From: Bdellovibrionales bacterium
GTDB taxonomy: Bacteria > Bdellovibrionota_G > JALEGL01 > JAGRMV01
Direction of reading: 5' to 3'
Assembly (NCBI GenBank): GCA_020434345.1
Contig: JAGRAZ010000006.1
Coordinates: forward strand, 1-52,158
Length of the DNA stretch: 52,158 nucleotides
Positions 45,239 through 52,158 of the stretch are shown here, piece after piece (the first letter of the stretch is position 1; every line of letters begins with the position of its first letter). Both the position numbers and the translations under genes were made by a program. The notes under the pieces were generated by a model that was given only the letters and a program-made list of their open reading frames with translations, ran no database searches and had not been told where the DNA came from.

Positions 45239-45952
45239 TTATCGAATGATAGATTTGGCTTTATACACGCCTGCTTTGGGGGCACTTGCTGGATAGACCA
45301 TAGAACCCTTGCCCAGCATCGTTCCCGGATTGATCACGCTATTGCATCCTGTTTGCACACCATCACCTAGGATCGCACCAAACTTTCGTAACCCCGTCTT
45401 GAATTCTTTGCCTTCGGCAAGAATGACAATTGGTGTTTCGGTGATTTTCAAATTGGAAATTTTGGTGCCTGCGCCCAAATTTACATGTTGACCCAAAACG
45501 CTATCGCCCACATACGCAAAGTGCGCGGCTTTGGCACCTGTAAAGAAAATCGAACTTTTGACTTCTGTGGCGTGACCAATCACACAATCGGATGCTGTGA
45601 TCACACCCCCTCGCACGTACGCCCCTTGCCGAATGATGGTTTGAGGTCCTAACAATGTGGGCCCTGCCAAAAAAGCACCGGATTCAATAATGCAGCCTTC
45701 TGAAATTTCAATTTGTGTGTCTTTGATAAACGCGCCGGGATAAATTTCAAATGTTCCACGTGGAACACGAACTTTTTGATACTTGGTTACCAGTCCATCT
45801 TGCGTTTCAATAGCAGAAGCATTGGGTGTGAGGTTTTTTTCAAGCCAGTTTTCTTTGACGTTTTTTTCCAGCACCGCCCAAACCGGCTTTTGATCATCAA
45901 ACAGGCCTTCCCAGACAATGTTTTCAAAATAATCGTGTATGGATATCGACAT
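45239..45952 (-). CDS. Left-handed beta-helix protein, GlmU C-terminal-like
   Basis: 237 residues. After 60 residues of alpha/beta sequence, hexapeptide repeats of the left-handed beta-helix type follow (P-G-A-F-I-K, I-I-E-S-G-A, V-G-D-S-V-L, G-A-G-T-K-I-S-N-L, L-G-D-G-V-Q-T-G-C-N-S-V-I-N-P-G). H-F-A-Y-V-G-D-S resembles H-x-x-Y-x-G-D of the GlmU acetyltransferase part. The nucleotidyltransferase domain of GlmU is missing. It may be an acetyltransferase or nucleotide-sugar enzyme. AAGGA lies 7 bases before the ATG. It sits between mnmE and mnmG, where cell-wall or RNA-modification genes are usual, and its coding sequence contains a parS site. Confidence 0.78.
   Translation of the reverse strand: MSISIHDYFENIVWEGLFDDQKPVWAVLEKNVKENWLEKNLTPNASAIETQDGLVTKYQKVRVPRGTFEIYPGAFIKDTQIEISEGCIIESGAFLAGPTLLGPQTIIRQGAYVRGGVITASDCVIGHATEVKSSIFFTGAKAAHFAYVGDSVLGQHVNLGAGTKISNLKITETPIVILAEGKEFKTGLRKFGAILGDGVQTGCNSVINPGTMLGKGSMVYPASAPKAGVYKAKSIIR
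45752..45767. promoter_or_regulatory. parS site within the beta-helix gene
   Basis: TGTTCCACGTGGAACA, a perfect palindrome identical to the site at 45186-45201. It encodes V-P-R-G-T of the overlapping protein. This is the third parS of the cluster. Confidence 0.88.
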
Positions 45953-46029
45953 GATGTATTCCTTGTATCCTAGATTGGTTCAATTGAATATTTGCGCACG
46001 TAATATTCATAATTATATAATAATATTAA

Positions 46030-47400
46030 CTACTTACCTATACAAAAGGTGGAAAAAATATGGGAAAGCATCTCTTCAAGTCCATCTTGCACACCCAGAA
46101 GCTGATTAAGAGAGGAAAAAACTTGCCGAAATGTAAAGGCCACCAAATCCGGTGAATCTCCTTTTTCTAGGGAAGCCTTACTTTCTTCGATTTGAACAAG
46201 TGCATGTTGCAAAAGGGACCGGTGTCGATCATTGCTGATGCCCCCTCCGTACTCCATCACCTGCTGCGCACCCACCATTTGTGTAAGTGTGTTTAAAAAA
46301 TCTTGTATGCCAAACTGTGTTTTGCAACTTACATAAAACACATTTGAAAATTGTTTAGGTGCTTGTGGTTTTGTTGGCACCAAATCCATTTTGTTCCAAA
46401 GAAGCCAGACTTCTTTAGCGTGATGTAAGCTTGCAATGAGTTGTTGATCAATATCTTCTTGGGCGTCTGCAATCACACATACCAAGTCTGCATTGTTGAT
46501 ATGCGCAAAACTTCTTTTCATCCCTTCTTTTTCAATTTCATCTGTTGTTTGATCGCGAAGGCCTGCAGTATCAAATAGTTTTACACGTTGGCCTTCCAAA
46601 ATAATTTCCTCACTGATTGTGTCACGTGTTGTTCCGGCGCGTTCATTGACAATGGCACGTTCGTCTTGCAACAAAACATTAAACAGAGAAGATTTACCGC
46701 TGTTGGGTTTACCCACAAAACAAACACGAAAACCGTCACGAATTTTTTCATTTTGTTTGTAGGTTTGTAAAATATGTTGAAGCTTCATTTTAACTTCATC
46801 TATCTTTACAACAAGTGCATCTTTATATGACAACTCTAAATTCTCTTCAGGAAAATCAACATCAGCTTCAAGTTCAGACAGAACTGCCAGTACATTTTTT
46901 CGTACACTCTCGATCACTTCGGATAATTTTCCATCCAATCTTTTTCGAGAAACAATTGCTTCTTTTTCAGACTGTGCGCTAATGAGTTCGCTTACAGCTT
47001 CGGCTTGAAGTAAATCAATTTTTTCATTAAAAAAAGCGCGCTTGGTAAATTCACCTGCTTCGGCAAGTCGAGCGCCTTGCTCTATACAAACAGAAACTGT
47101 TTTACTTAAGGTGTAAGGACTTCCATGAATTTGAATTTCAATAACATCTTCACCTGTAAAAGAATGGGGTGCTTGAAAATATACCGCATACCCATCATCA
47201 ATGGTTTCGTGATGCTTATCTACAACATGTCCATAGTTCATCACACCATGTTGAAACATTTGTTTGGTAGAAAAAATTTTTTGAGCAATGATTTTGGCGT
47301 TTTGGCCGGAAAGGCGAACGATGCCCACACCTCCCTGACCGGAAGGTGTGGCAATCGCTACAATGGTATCCTCTAGTGAGGAAAAAGATTTAATATCCAT
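46030..47400 (-). CDS. mnmE: tRNA modification GTPase MnmE
   Basis: 456 residues. N-terminal tetrahydrofolate-binding part (T-I-V-A-I-A-T-P-S-G-Q-G-G-V-G-I-V-R), a helical part, and an inserted G domain: G-K-P-N-S-G-K-S-S-L-F near 224, D-T-A-G-L-R, N-K-M-D. It ends in F-C-I-G-K with the conserved catalytic-region Cys. It overlaps the end of the khpB gene by 11 bases. Works with MnmG, which is encoded after the inserted beta-helix gene. Confidence 0.96.
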   Translation of the reverse strand: MDIKSFSSLEDTIVAIATPSGQGGVGIVRLSGQNAKIIAQKIFSTKQMFQHGVMNYGHVVDKHHETIDDGYAVYFQAPHSFTGEDVIEIQIHGSPYTLSKTVSVCIEQGARLAEAGEFTKRAFFNEKIDLLQAEAVSELISAQSEKEAIVSRKRLDGKLSEVIESVRKNVLAVLSELEADVDFPEENLELSYKDALVVKIDEVKMKLQHILQTYKQNEKIRDGFRVCFVGKPNSGKSSLFNVLLQDERAIVNERAGTTRDTISEEIILEGQRVKLFDTAGLRDQTTDEIEKEGMKRSFAHINNADLVCVIADAQEDIDQQLIASLHHAKEVWLLWNKMDLVPTKPQAPKQFSNVFYVSCKTQFGIQDFLNTLTQMVGAQQVMEYGGGISNDRHRSLLQHALVQIEESKASLEKGDSPDLVAFTFRQVFSSLNQLLGVQDGLEEMLSHIFSTFCIGK

Positions 47401-48343
47401 CTACATCATCATATGAGTCATCGCTGCCCCGTGAAGGTCCTTCGTATTCTTTTTCACGACGGTAGTTACCTTCATTTTGTTGGGAGCGGCCATATCGATT
47501 GTTGTTATTATTACGACGTCCGCTGTTTCTTCCACGTTGTTGATAACCCTTTGGGACAATCAACACGCGACGGTTTGCGCCTTCACCGATACTTTTGGTT
47601 TCAACTCCGGGTTCACCCTTGAGAGCAACATGCACAATACGACGATCAATGGCGTTCATTGGTTCAACACCGATGGGTCGCTTTTCTTTTCGTGCTTTTT
47701 TGGCAAGTTTGCGTGCTTTGGTTTCCAAAGATTCTTCCCGACGAATACGATAATCTTCAGCATCAATGACAAGAAACTTTCCAAGTTCATCTTTCATCAT
47801 CATCTTCATCATTAGATGTTGAATGGCTTCCAGCGTTTGGCCATGTTTACCAATAAAAAGACCCGACTCTTGGCTTTCAATTTCAAGACGGATGGTTTTG
47901 TTGGTTTCATAAAGCTCAACGCTTGAAGGTTCATCAATACATTTGATCATCTCGGAAAGTAGATCTTTGGCTTTGCGACCTAAGTCTGTTTCTTCTTCAA
48001 CTTCTTCTTCGTATTCTTCTTGGTACGATGATTCTTCACGATCAGATGCATCGTAACTTTGAAGTTCTACAGTTTCTTTTTCTTCCGTTACATTACCCTT
48101 TGAAGATTTTTCAACAGTCTCTGTTGATTTTCTAGCGCGTAGTTTTTTTCCATCTTTTGAAAGCCATTGAATTTCTAAATGACTTTCAGTTGAGTTAAGT
48201 GCGTTTGCAGCTCTATCAATGGCTTCTTCACGACTTCCCGCAGTTACTTCAACCCATTCGTCATCAATAAAGTTGGCTTTGGTTTGATTGTTGTTTTTGT
48301 CTTCTTTTTTATCTTTTTTGAACAAGTTATTAAAAACACCCAT
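47390..48343 (-). CDS. khpB: RNA-binding protein KhpB/Jag (Jag-N, KH and R3H domains)
   Basis: 317 residues from the ATG of M-G-V-F-N-N; GGAG lies about 7 bases before it, and the longer frame would overlap yidC. Jag-N domain near 30-75 (W-V-E-V-T-A-G-S-R-E-E-A-I), an acidic linker of Glu-rich sequence, a KH domain with G-K-H-G-Q-T-L-E-A-I-Q-H, and an R3H domain (P-M-N-A-I-D-R-R-I-V-H). The last 55 residues are Arg/Asn/Gly-rich. It binds RNA and in Gram-positives affects cell division; it is encoded beside yidC in many phyla. Confidence 0.93.
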   Translation of the reverse strand: MGVFNNLFKKDKKEDKNNNQTKANFIDDEWVEVTAGSREEAIDRAANALNSTESHLEIQWLSKDGKKLRARKSTETVEKSSKGNVTEEKETVELQSYDASDREESSYQEEYEEEVEEETDLGRKAKDLLSEMIKCIDEPSSVELYETNKTIRLEIESQESGLFIGKHGQTLEAIQHLMMKMMMKDELGKFLVIDAEDYRIRREESLETKARKLAKKARKEKRPIGVEPMNAIDRRIVHVALKGEPGVETKSIGEGANRRVLIVPKGYQQRGRNSGRRNNNNNRYGRSQQNEGNYRREKEYEGPSRGSDDSYDDVDGY

Positions 48344-48357
48344 GGTGTACTCCTTAT

Positions 48358-49989
48358 TTATGCTTTTGATTGTTGTACCCAGTATTGCTGAACAATGCCC
48401 CACAAGGTACTTATAAAAATGTATAAATTTAAGCCCGAAGGCAGAAATATCATCAGAACAGAAAACATCACGGGCATGAATTTCATCATGGCCGCTTGTG
48501 TTGGATCCGAAATTGGTGTCGGATTCAGTTTTGTCTGAAAGAAAAATGTAATACCTACAAGTGCAGGCAATACAAAATAGGGATCGTGCGCGGATAAATC
48601 TTTAATCCAAAGAATGAAAGGTGCATGACGAAGTTCGATTGAATTGTACAACACACGATACAGTGCAATAAAAATTGGAAATTGAATCAGCAATGGTAAA
48701 CAACCCCCTGCAGGATTAATGCGATGTGTTCGCATATATTCCATAAGCGCTCTTGAATATTCCTCACGATTTTCTCCATGCTTTTCTTTAAGCGCGTCCA
48801 TGGCTGGTTTATGCACTTGCATTTTTTTCATGGATTTGGCCTGCTTTTGCGCAAGTGGAAACATAATCAAACGAACAATGACGGTAAGTAAAATGATGGC
48901 CCATCCATAGTTACCAAACCAGTTATACAAAAGGCGCAGTGTTTTTAAAATCACGCGTGCAATCGGACCTAACCAACTGCCCAAATCAATGGCTTCTCGT
49001 AATGTTTCATCAACACCTGTTAAAATACCAATATCTTTTGGACCCGCATACATTGCCACTTCAAATGAAATACTTGATTGTGGTTTGATCTCTCGCTCTG
49101 CATATACGTACTGAATCTGTGCTTTTTCTTCTGTATCTCCTTGAAGTTCTAGAGAAGACCAAAGTGCTTCTTGGGGGCGAAGCGCAAGTAAAAAATACTG
49201 TGACTCAAAACCTGCCCAATCAATTGTTCCTTGCGGCAGTGTAAAATCTTTTTTGGAAATTTTTTGTAGTGTGTAGCGGTTGGCTTCATCATCAATATCC
49301 ACGATTGCACGAACAGGTGTTTTGGGTGCTTGAAAAAGTGCAAAAAATCCTCCCTTGGATTCTTTTTCTGGATCTCTGGTTGCTTCAAGTTTTGTTTTGG
49401 CCGAAACTATAAGTCTATCTTGTGATGTATTTCGCAACAAAACCTTATGGTGGATTTGGTATGTGCTTGGATCAAATGTATATGTTTTTTCAATTTCGAG
49501 CGGTCCTTGATTGGAGCGCAAGCGATACACACTGTTTTCACCGCGTTCTATCCACTCATACACCACTTTCTGATCATCAAAACGGTAGGTCTGATTTACA
49601 TGGTTTACATCCCAAGACCAAACCATTGGCGGCGTTGCCTCAAGTGCAAGTGGAACAACATGCACACCCACAGAATCTTTGGCATTGGTTTGTTTGTAGT
49701 TATGAAGTGTGACGTGGTCTACAACCCCTTGATGATTGTTCAGTGCTGCATTCAGCGCATCAAATTGTACAAAAACTTTTTCTGTCGCAATCGATTGCGC
49801 AGGTTTTTCTTCTATCACTTGTTTTTGTAATGGTTCTGGTGTTTTTTCTACAGTTTCCTTTTCATCCAGAACGGCTTGCTTTTGACTTGGTTGTTGAACG
49901 GGTTTTGGGCCAAAATACTTTGACCAAACCATCAAAAACAAAAAACTAGTAATGATGGCAAAAAGCATTCTTTTTTGTGAATCAGCCAT
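48358..49989 (-). CDS. yidC: Membrane protein insertase YidC
   Basis: 543 residues. N-terminal membrane helix, a large periplasmic beta-sandwich domain (about 60-320), and five helices in the C-terminal insertase core: N-Y-G-W-A-I-I-L-L-T-V-I-V-R-L-I-M-F-P (with the hydrophilic-groove Arg), N-P-A-G-G-C-L-P-L-L-I-Q-F-P, and L-P-S-G-L-N-L-Y. It inserts membrane proteins such as ATP synthase subunit c and works with SecYEG. The start overlaps the end of yidD by 8 bases. Ends without the Lys-rich tail of Gram-positive YidC2. Confidence 0.96.
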   Translation of the reverse strand: MADSQKRMLFAIITSFLFLMVWSKYFGPKPVQQPSQKQAVLDEKETVEKTPEPLQKQVIEEKPAQSIATEKVFVQFDALNAALNNHQGVVDHVTLHNYKQTNAKDSVGVHVVPLALEATPPMVWSWDVNHVNQTYRFDDQKVVYEWIERGENSVYRLRSNQGPLEIEKTYTFDPSTYQIHHKVLLRNTSQDRLIVSAKTKLEATRDPEKESKGGFFALFQAPKTPVRAIVDIDDEANRYTLQKISKKDFTLPQGTIDWAGFESQYFLLALRPQEALWSSLELQGDTEEKAQIQYVYAEREIKPQSSISFEVAMYAGPKDIGILTGVDETLREAIDLGSWLGPIARVILKTLRLLYNWFGNYGWAIILLTVIVRLIMFPLAQKQAKSMKKMQVHKPAMDALKEKHGENREEYSRALMEYMRTHRINPAGGCLPLLIQFPIFIALYRVLYNSIELRHAPFILWIKDLSAHDPYFVLPALVGITFFFQTKLNPTPISDPTQAAMMKFMPVMFSVLMIFLPSGLNLYIFISTLWGIVQQYWVQQSKA

Positions 49990-50212
49990 GGTTTTTCCTT
50001 ATTTTTTGGACTGGATCATATCCACCAGCATGAAAGGGATGACATTTTGCAATTCTTTTTAACGCCATTACACTCCCTGTCCAAGCACCACGTTCTTGTA
50101 TTGCTTGATGCGCATAGGAAGAACAAGAGGGTTCAAATCGACATCGTTTTCCCAAAAGTGGGGAAATCGCATATTGATACGCACGAATCATCATTTGAAG
50201 TATAGATTTCAT
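49982..50212 (-). CDS. yidD: Membrane protein insertion efficiency factor YidD
   Basis: About 76 residues from the ATG of M-K-S-I-L-Q-M-M; the start overlaps the rnpA stop by 4 bases (ATGA). R-F-E-P-S-C-S-S-Y-A-H-Q-A-I is the family hallmark with the conserved Cys, followed by K-R-I-A-K-C-H-P-F-H-A-G-G-Y-D-P-V. It assists YidC-dependent insertion. Confidence 0.94.
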   Translation of the reverse strand: MKSILQMMIRAYQYAISPLLGKRCRFEPSCSSYAHQAIQERGAWTGSVMALKRIAKCHPFHAGGYDPVQKIRKNHG

Positions 50213-50565
50213 GCAGGCCTTTCCTTGCCAAGTAATGTTTTCATTTCTTGAAAAATCGTTACAGGTGGTTTTCCCACAGTAGAAGCTTTCACAATCCATA
50301 AATGATCTGTTGAAGTTGAAAAAAGAGGTTTATGCGCACGAAAAAATTCTCGCATAACACGTTTCCATTTGTTTCTCACAACTGCGTTGCCTGTTTTTCT
50401 ACTCACAATGCAGCCCACACGTGGATGTTTAAAATCATTTGGACATGTAACATAGGTCAGTGTCTTTCCAAAAGTTCGCTTGCCACTTCTTTTTAAACGC
50501 AAGAAGTCTTTGGCTTCACAAAGTCTTTCTGATCGATCCAAACCAAAAGTTTGGTATTTGTTCAT
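50209..50565 (-). CDS. rnpA: Ribonuclease P protein component
   Basis: 118 residues. F-G-L-D-R-S-E-R-L near residue 7, and the RNR motif A-V-V-R-N-K-W-K-R-V-M-R-E near 62. It binds the RNase P RNA and aids 5' maturation of tRNAs. Start codon shares one base with the rpmH stop (TAATG) and its stop overlaps yidD. The RNase P RNA gene is not in the window. Confidence 0.95.
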   Translation of the reverse strand: MNKYQTFGLDRSERLCEAKDFLRLKRSGKRTFGKTLTYVTCPNDFKHPRVGCIVSRKTGNAVVRNKWKRVMREFFRAHKPLFSTSTDHLWIVKASTVGKPPVTIFQEMKTLLGKERPA

Positions 50566-50714
50566 TATTTCTTTGGAATACTGACGGTCAAACGCTTGCG
50601 ACCTTTGCGACGTCTACGGTTTAATACTTCTCTTCCAGCCTTAGTACTCATACGTGTGCGAAAGCCATGCGTTCGTTTGCGGCTGACATTACTTGGTTGA
50701 TAGGTTCGTTTCAT
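50565..50714 (-). CDS. rpmH: Ribosomal protein bL34
   Basis: 49 residues, [18 protein letters not shown], then [12 protein letters not shown] and the basic end [10 protein letters not shown]. Every conserved position of L34 is intact. AAGGA lies 8 bases before the ATG. Its stop overlaps the rnpA start by one base. It heads the unit rpmH-rnpA-yidD-yidC-khpB-mnmE. Confidence 0.98.
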   Translation of the reverse strand: MKRTYQPSNVSRKRTHGFRTRMSTKAGREVLNRRRRKGRKRLTVSIPKK

Positions 50715-51310
50715 TGTAAAATTCCTTATATAATCAATAACTTATAAAATGAGGGTTGTTGTCGACAATCCTTACAACGTAAAAATTCGTGTGAGCTCTT
50801 ACATCATAGAATCAAACAAAGGTCAAGTGTCAAAAACACTTGTGGATAAGGGAAGTAACTATTTAAAATTATTGAAAAAATAACAAAAGTGCTATCTTGA
50901 AAATAAGTGCTTGATCTGTATAAAATACAACCTATTTTGCTTTATGCCCATTTGATCTAAAAAAACAAAACACACCGATTGGAAAGTAAGGCGGTGTGCT
51001 GATTGTAATGCGATGGGTTTTTTATGTTCACTGTTTCTTAACAATTCTAAGACCTCACCCTGTGGATAACTTGAAACAATAAAGAAAACAAAAGCTCTAC
51101 GTGTTTTGATAAAAAAATATACTTTGTGATGTTGTTTTACAAAAAGTACAAACGCGAAGTTGTAAGATTTTATTTCTATTGATTCAAAGGGGTTAGAAAA
51201 AATAATGATGAAATAAATTTATTTTTATTTTTTTAACTTTTCTTTCTTGACGAAACATTCACAAAATTTTTAAGACAACACTCTTTCATAAATTTTTATC
51301 GATTGGTTTT
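50715..51310. other. Chromosome replication origin (oriC), rpmH-dnaA intergenic region
   Basis: This 596-base region has no credible gene. Two perfect DnaA boxes TGTGGATAA lie at 50841-50849 and 51061-51069, both in the same orientation. An AT-rich block follows at 51197-51310 with the 14-base palindrome AAATAAATTTATTT (51211-51224), a likely unwinding element. Two inverted repeats also stand here: CAAGTGT/ACACTTG (50824-50842, next to the first box) and CACACCG/CGGTGTG (50971-50998), plus the palindrome TTGTCGACAA (50759-50768). The location between rpmH and dnaA is where oriC is found in many bacteria. Confidence 0.8.
51247..51275 (+). promoter_or_regulatory. Candidate dnaA promoter
   Basis: TTGACG at 51247-51252 and TTAAGA at 51270-51275 with 17 bases between. 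It would give a leader of roughly 30 bases to the ATG at 51311. No Shine-Dalgarno sequence is visible before the ATG. Confidence 0.35.
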
Positions 51311-52158
51311 ATGTTGGATTTTTGGAAACAAACTGTAGAGAGCGCAAAAGAAGAGTTTTCTGATCATGTATTTAATACTTGGATAAAACCTCTTCAATAC
51401 AAAACAACCAAAAAAGATGAAGTTTGTGTAGAAGTTCCCAACAATCTTTACAAAGAAAAGATTAAAAAGTTTTATTATCCTTTCTTGGTCGAAAAATATC
51501 GTGCCATTTCAAACAATGGCACGATGGATATTTGTTTTGAGTTATCGTCTTCACAAAAAAAGAAACCCCAACCAGAAATCACATTGGTTAAAAAAGAAAA
51601 GAAGCCGATTGAATCTTCTACATTTTTACCCCATTACACATTTGAGACCTTTGTTGTAGGAAACAACAACCACCTTGCATTTGCTGCCTCTGAAGGGATT
51701 TGCGAAGAACCTGGACGAAAATTTAATCCATTATTGTTGTATGGTGGTGTAGGGTTAGGAAAAACCCATCTTCTTCACGCAATTGGTAATTATTTTACGA
51801 AAAAAGATGCTTCACTAAGTATTGTTTATAAAACATCGGAAGAGTTTATGAATGACTTGGTGCATGGTATTCGTTTTGAGAAAATGGATGTGTTTCGTAA
51901 CCGTTACCGCCATTGTGATGTTTTACTTATTGATGATATTCAGTTTTTTTCAGGCAAAGAAAGAACACAAGAAGAGTTTTTTCACACTTTTAATGTGCTT
52001 TTTCAAGAAAACAAACAAATTGTTGTTACTTCAGATCGTCTTCCGTCAGAAATTCCAGATTTAGACAACCGTTTACGATCTCGTTTTCAATCAGGACTGT
52101 TTTGTGACATTCAAACACCAGACCTTGAAACAAGGATCGCAATTCTTAAAAGAAAAGC
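51311..52158 (+). CDS. dnaA: Chromosomal replication initiator DnaA, 3'-truncated by the window edge
   Basis: About 282 residues are present. The N-terminal domain I (M-L-D-F-W-K-Q-T, F-N-T-W-I-K-P-L) spans 1-75, domain II is short (about 76-105), and the AAA+ domain III follows: T-F-V-V-G-N-N-N-H-L, Walker A G-G-V-G-L-G-K-T-H near 145, Walker B L-L-I-D-D-I-Q-F-F near 204, sensor 1 V-V-T-S-D-R-L-P, and box VII L-D-N-R-L-R-S-R-F with the Arg finger. The DNA-binding domain IV lies beyond the edge. It binds DnaA boxes and melts oriC. The divergent rpmH gene on the other side of oriC is the canonical arrangement. Confidence 0.96.
   Translation, partial: MLDFWKQTVESAKEEFSDHVFNTWIKPLQYKTTKKDEVCVEVPNNLYKEKIKKFYYPFLVEKYRAISNNGTMDICFELSSSQKKKPQPEITLVKKEKKPIESSTFLPHYTFETFVVGNNNHLAFAASEGICEEPGRKFNPLLLYGGVGLGKTHLLHAIGNYFTKKDASLSIVYKTSEEFMNDLVHGIRFEKMDVFRNRYRHCDVLLIDDIQFFSGKERTQEEFFHTFNVLFQENKQIVVTSDRLPSEIPDLDNRLRSRFQSGLFCDIQTPDLETRIAILKRK

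Noticed and set aside
48343..48403. Longer start for khpB overlapping yidC
   Set aside because: The ATG at 48343 has a GGAG ribosome site and begins the usual Jag N-terminus; the upstream 20 residues are unrelated to the family.
50824..50842. CAAGTGT/ACACTTG hairpin as a terminator
   Set aside because: No T-run follows on either side and no gene ends here; it overlaps a DnaA box and is better viewed as an origin element.

Overview
The window is about 52 kb of AT-rich bacterial chromosome that ends at the replication origin. The order dnaA / oriC / rpmH-rnpA-yidD-yidC-khpB(jag)-mnmE-mnmG-parA-parB, then a bactofilin and an ATP synthase operon carrying atpF' but no atpB or atpE, points to a Gram-negative deltaproteobacterial lineage. 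From memory of gene order it looks closest to Bdellovibrionota or Myxococcota; this is inference, as no rRNA gene is present. No tRNA, rRNA, CRISPR array, insertion sequence or prophage was recognised.

Layout. 1-3154: 3' part of a large secreted surface protein (Calx-beta, Ig-like, then three C1q/TNF-like modules). 3158-8598 (minus): ABC exporter of the GldA/GldF/GldG type with a DUF4340 protein and a DUF1844 protein. 8730-14869 (plus): a probable trans-envelope electron-transfer locus. It has an inner-membrane protein joining a cyclic-nucleotide-binding domain, four iron-sulfur cysteine quartets and a cytochrome-b-like membrane part; a periplasmic cytochrome with 27 CxxCH motifs; an outer-membrane beta-barrel; and a type IV pilin-like protein. 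14926-20101 (plus): propionyl-CoA carboxylase (beta, biotin carboxylase, biotin carrier) and the catalytic subunit of methylmalonyl-CoA mutase. 20150-23451: a lipoprotein, tatA-tatC, a MoaA-derived protein that has lost both iron-sulfur clusters, and a PilZ protein. 23547-28304 (plus): PBP1A, a SpoIID-like lytic transglycosylase and a coiled-coil protein. 28324-31781: an M14/AstE-like hydrolase, Hsp20, a gamma-glutamylcyclotransferase-like protein and a lipoprotein. 31783-38207 (minus): bactofilin-atpF'-atpF-atpH-atpA-atpG-atpD-atpC. 38370-41431: two lipoproteins (GLUG-like repeats; von Willebrand A). 41525-50714 (minus): the origin-proximal parB to rpmH cluster with three parS sites. 50715-51310: oriC. 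51311 to the end: 5' part of dnaA.

The most unusual content is the 27-heme cytochrome / FeS-CNBD / barrel locus, which could carry electrons between the inner membrane and the cell exterior, and the cluster-less MoaA homologue. Several transcription units have a -10-like hexamer only about 5-10 bases before the ATG and no Shine-Dalgarno sequence, suggesting frequent leaderless or near-leaderless mRNAs. Others (hsp20, parA, parB, rpmH, bactofilin) have normal ribosome binding sites.
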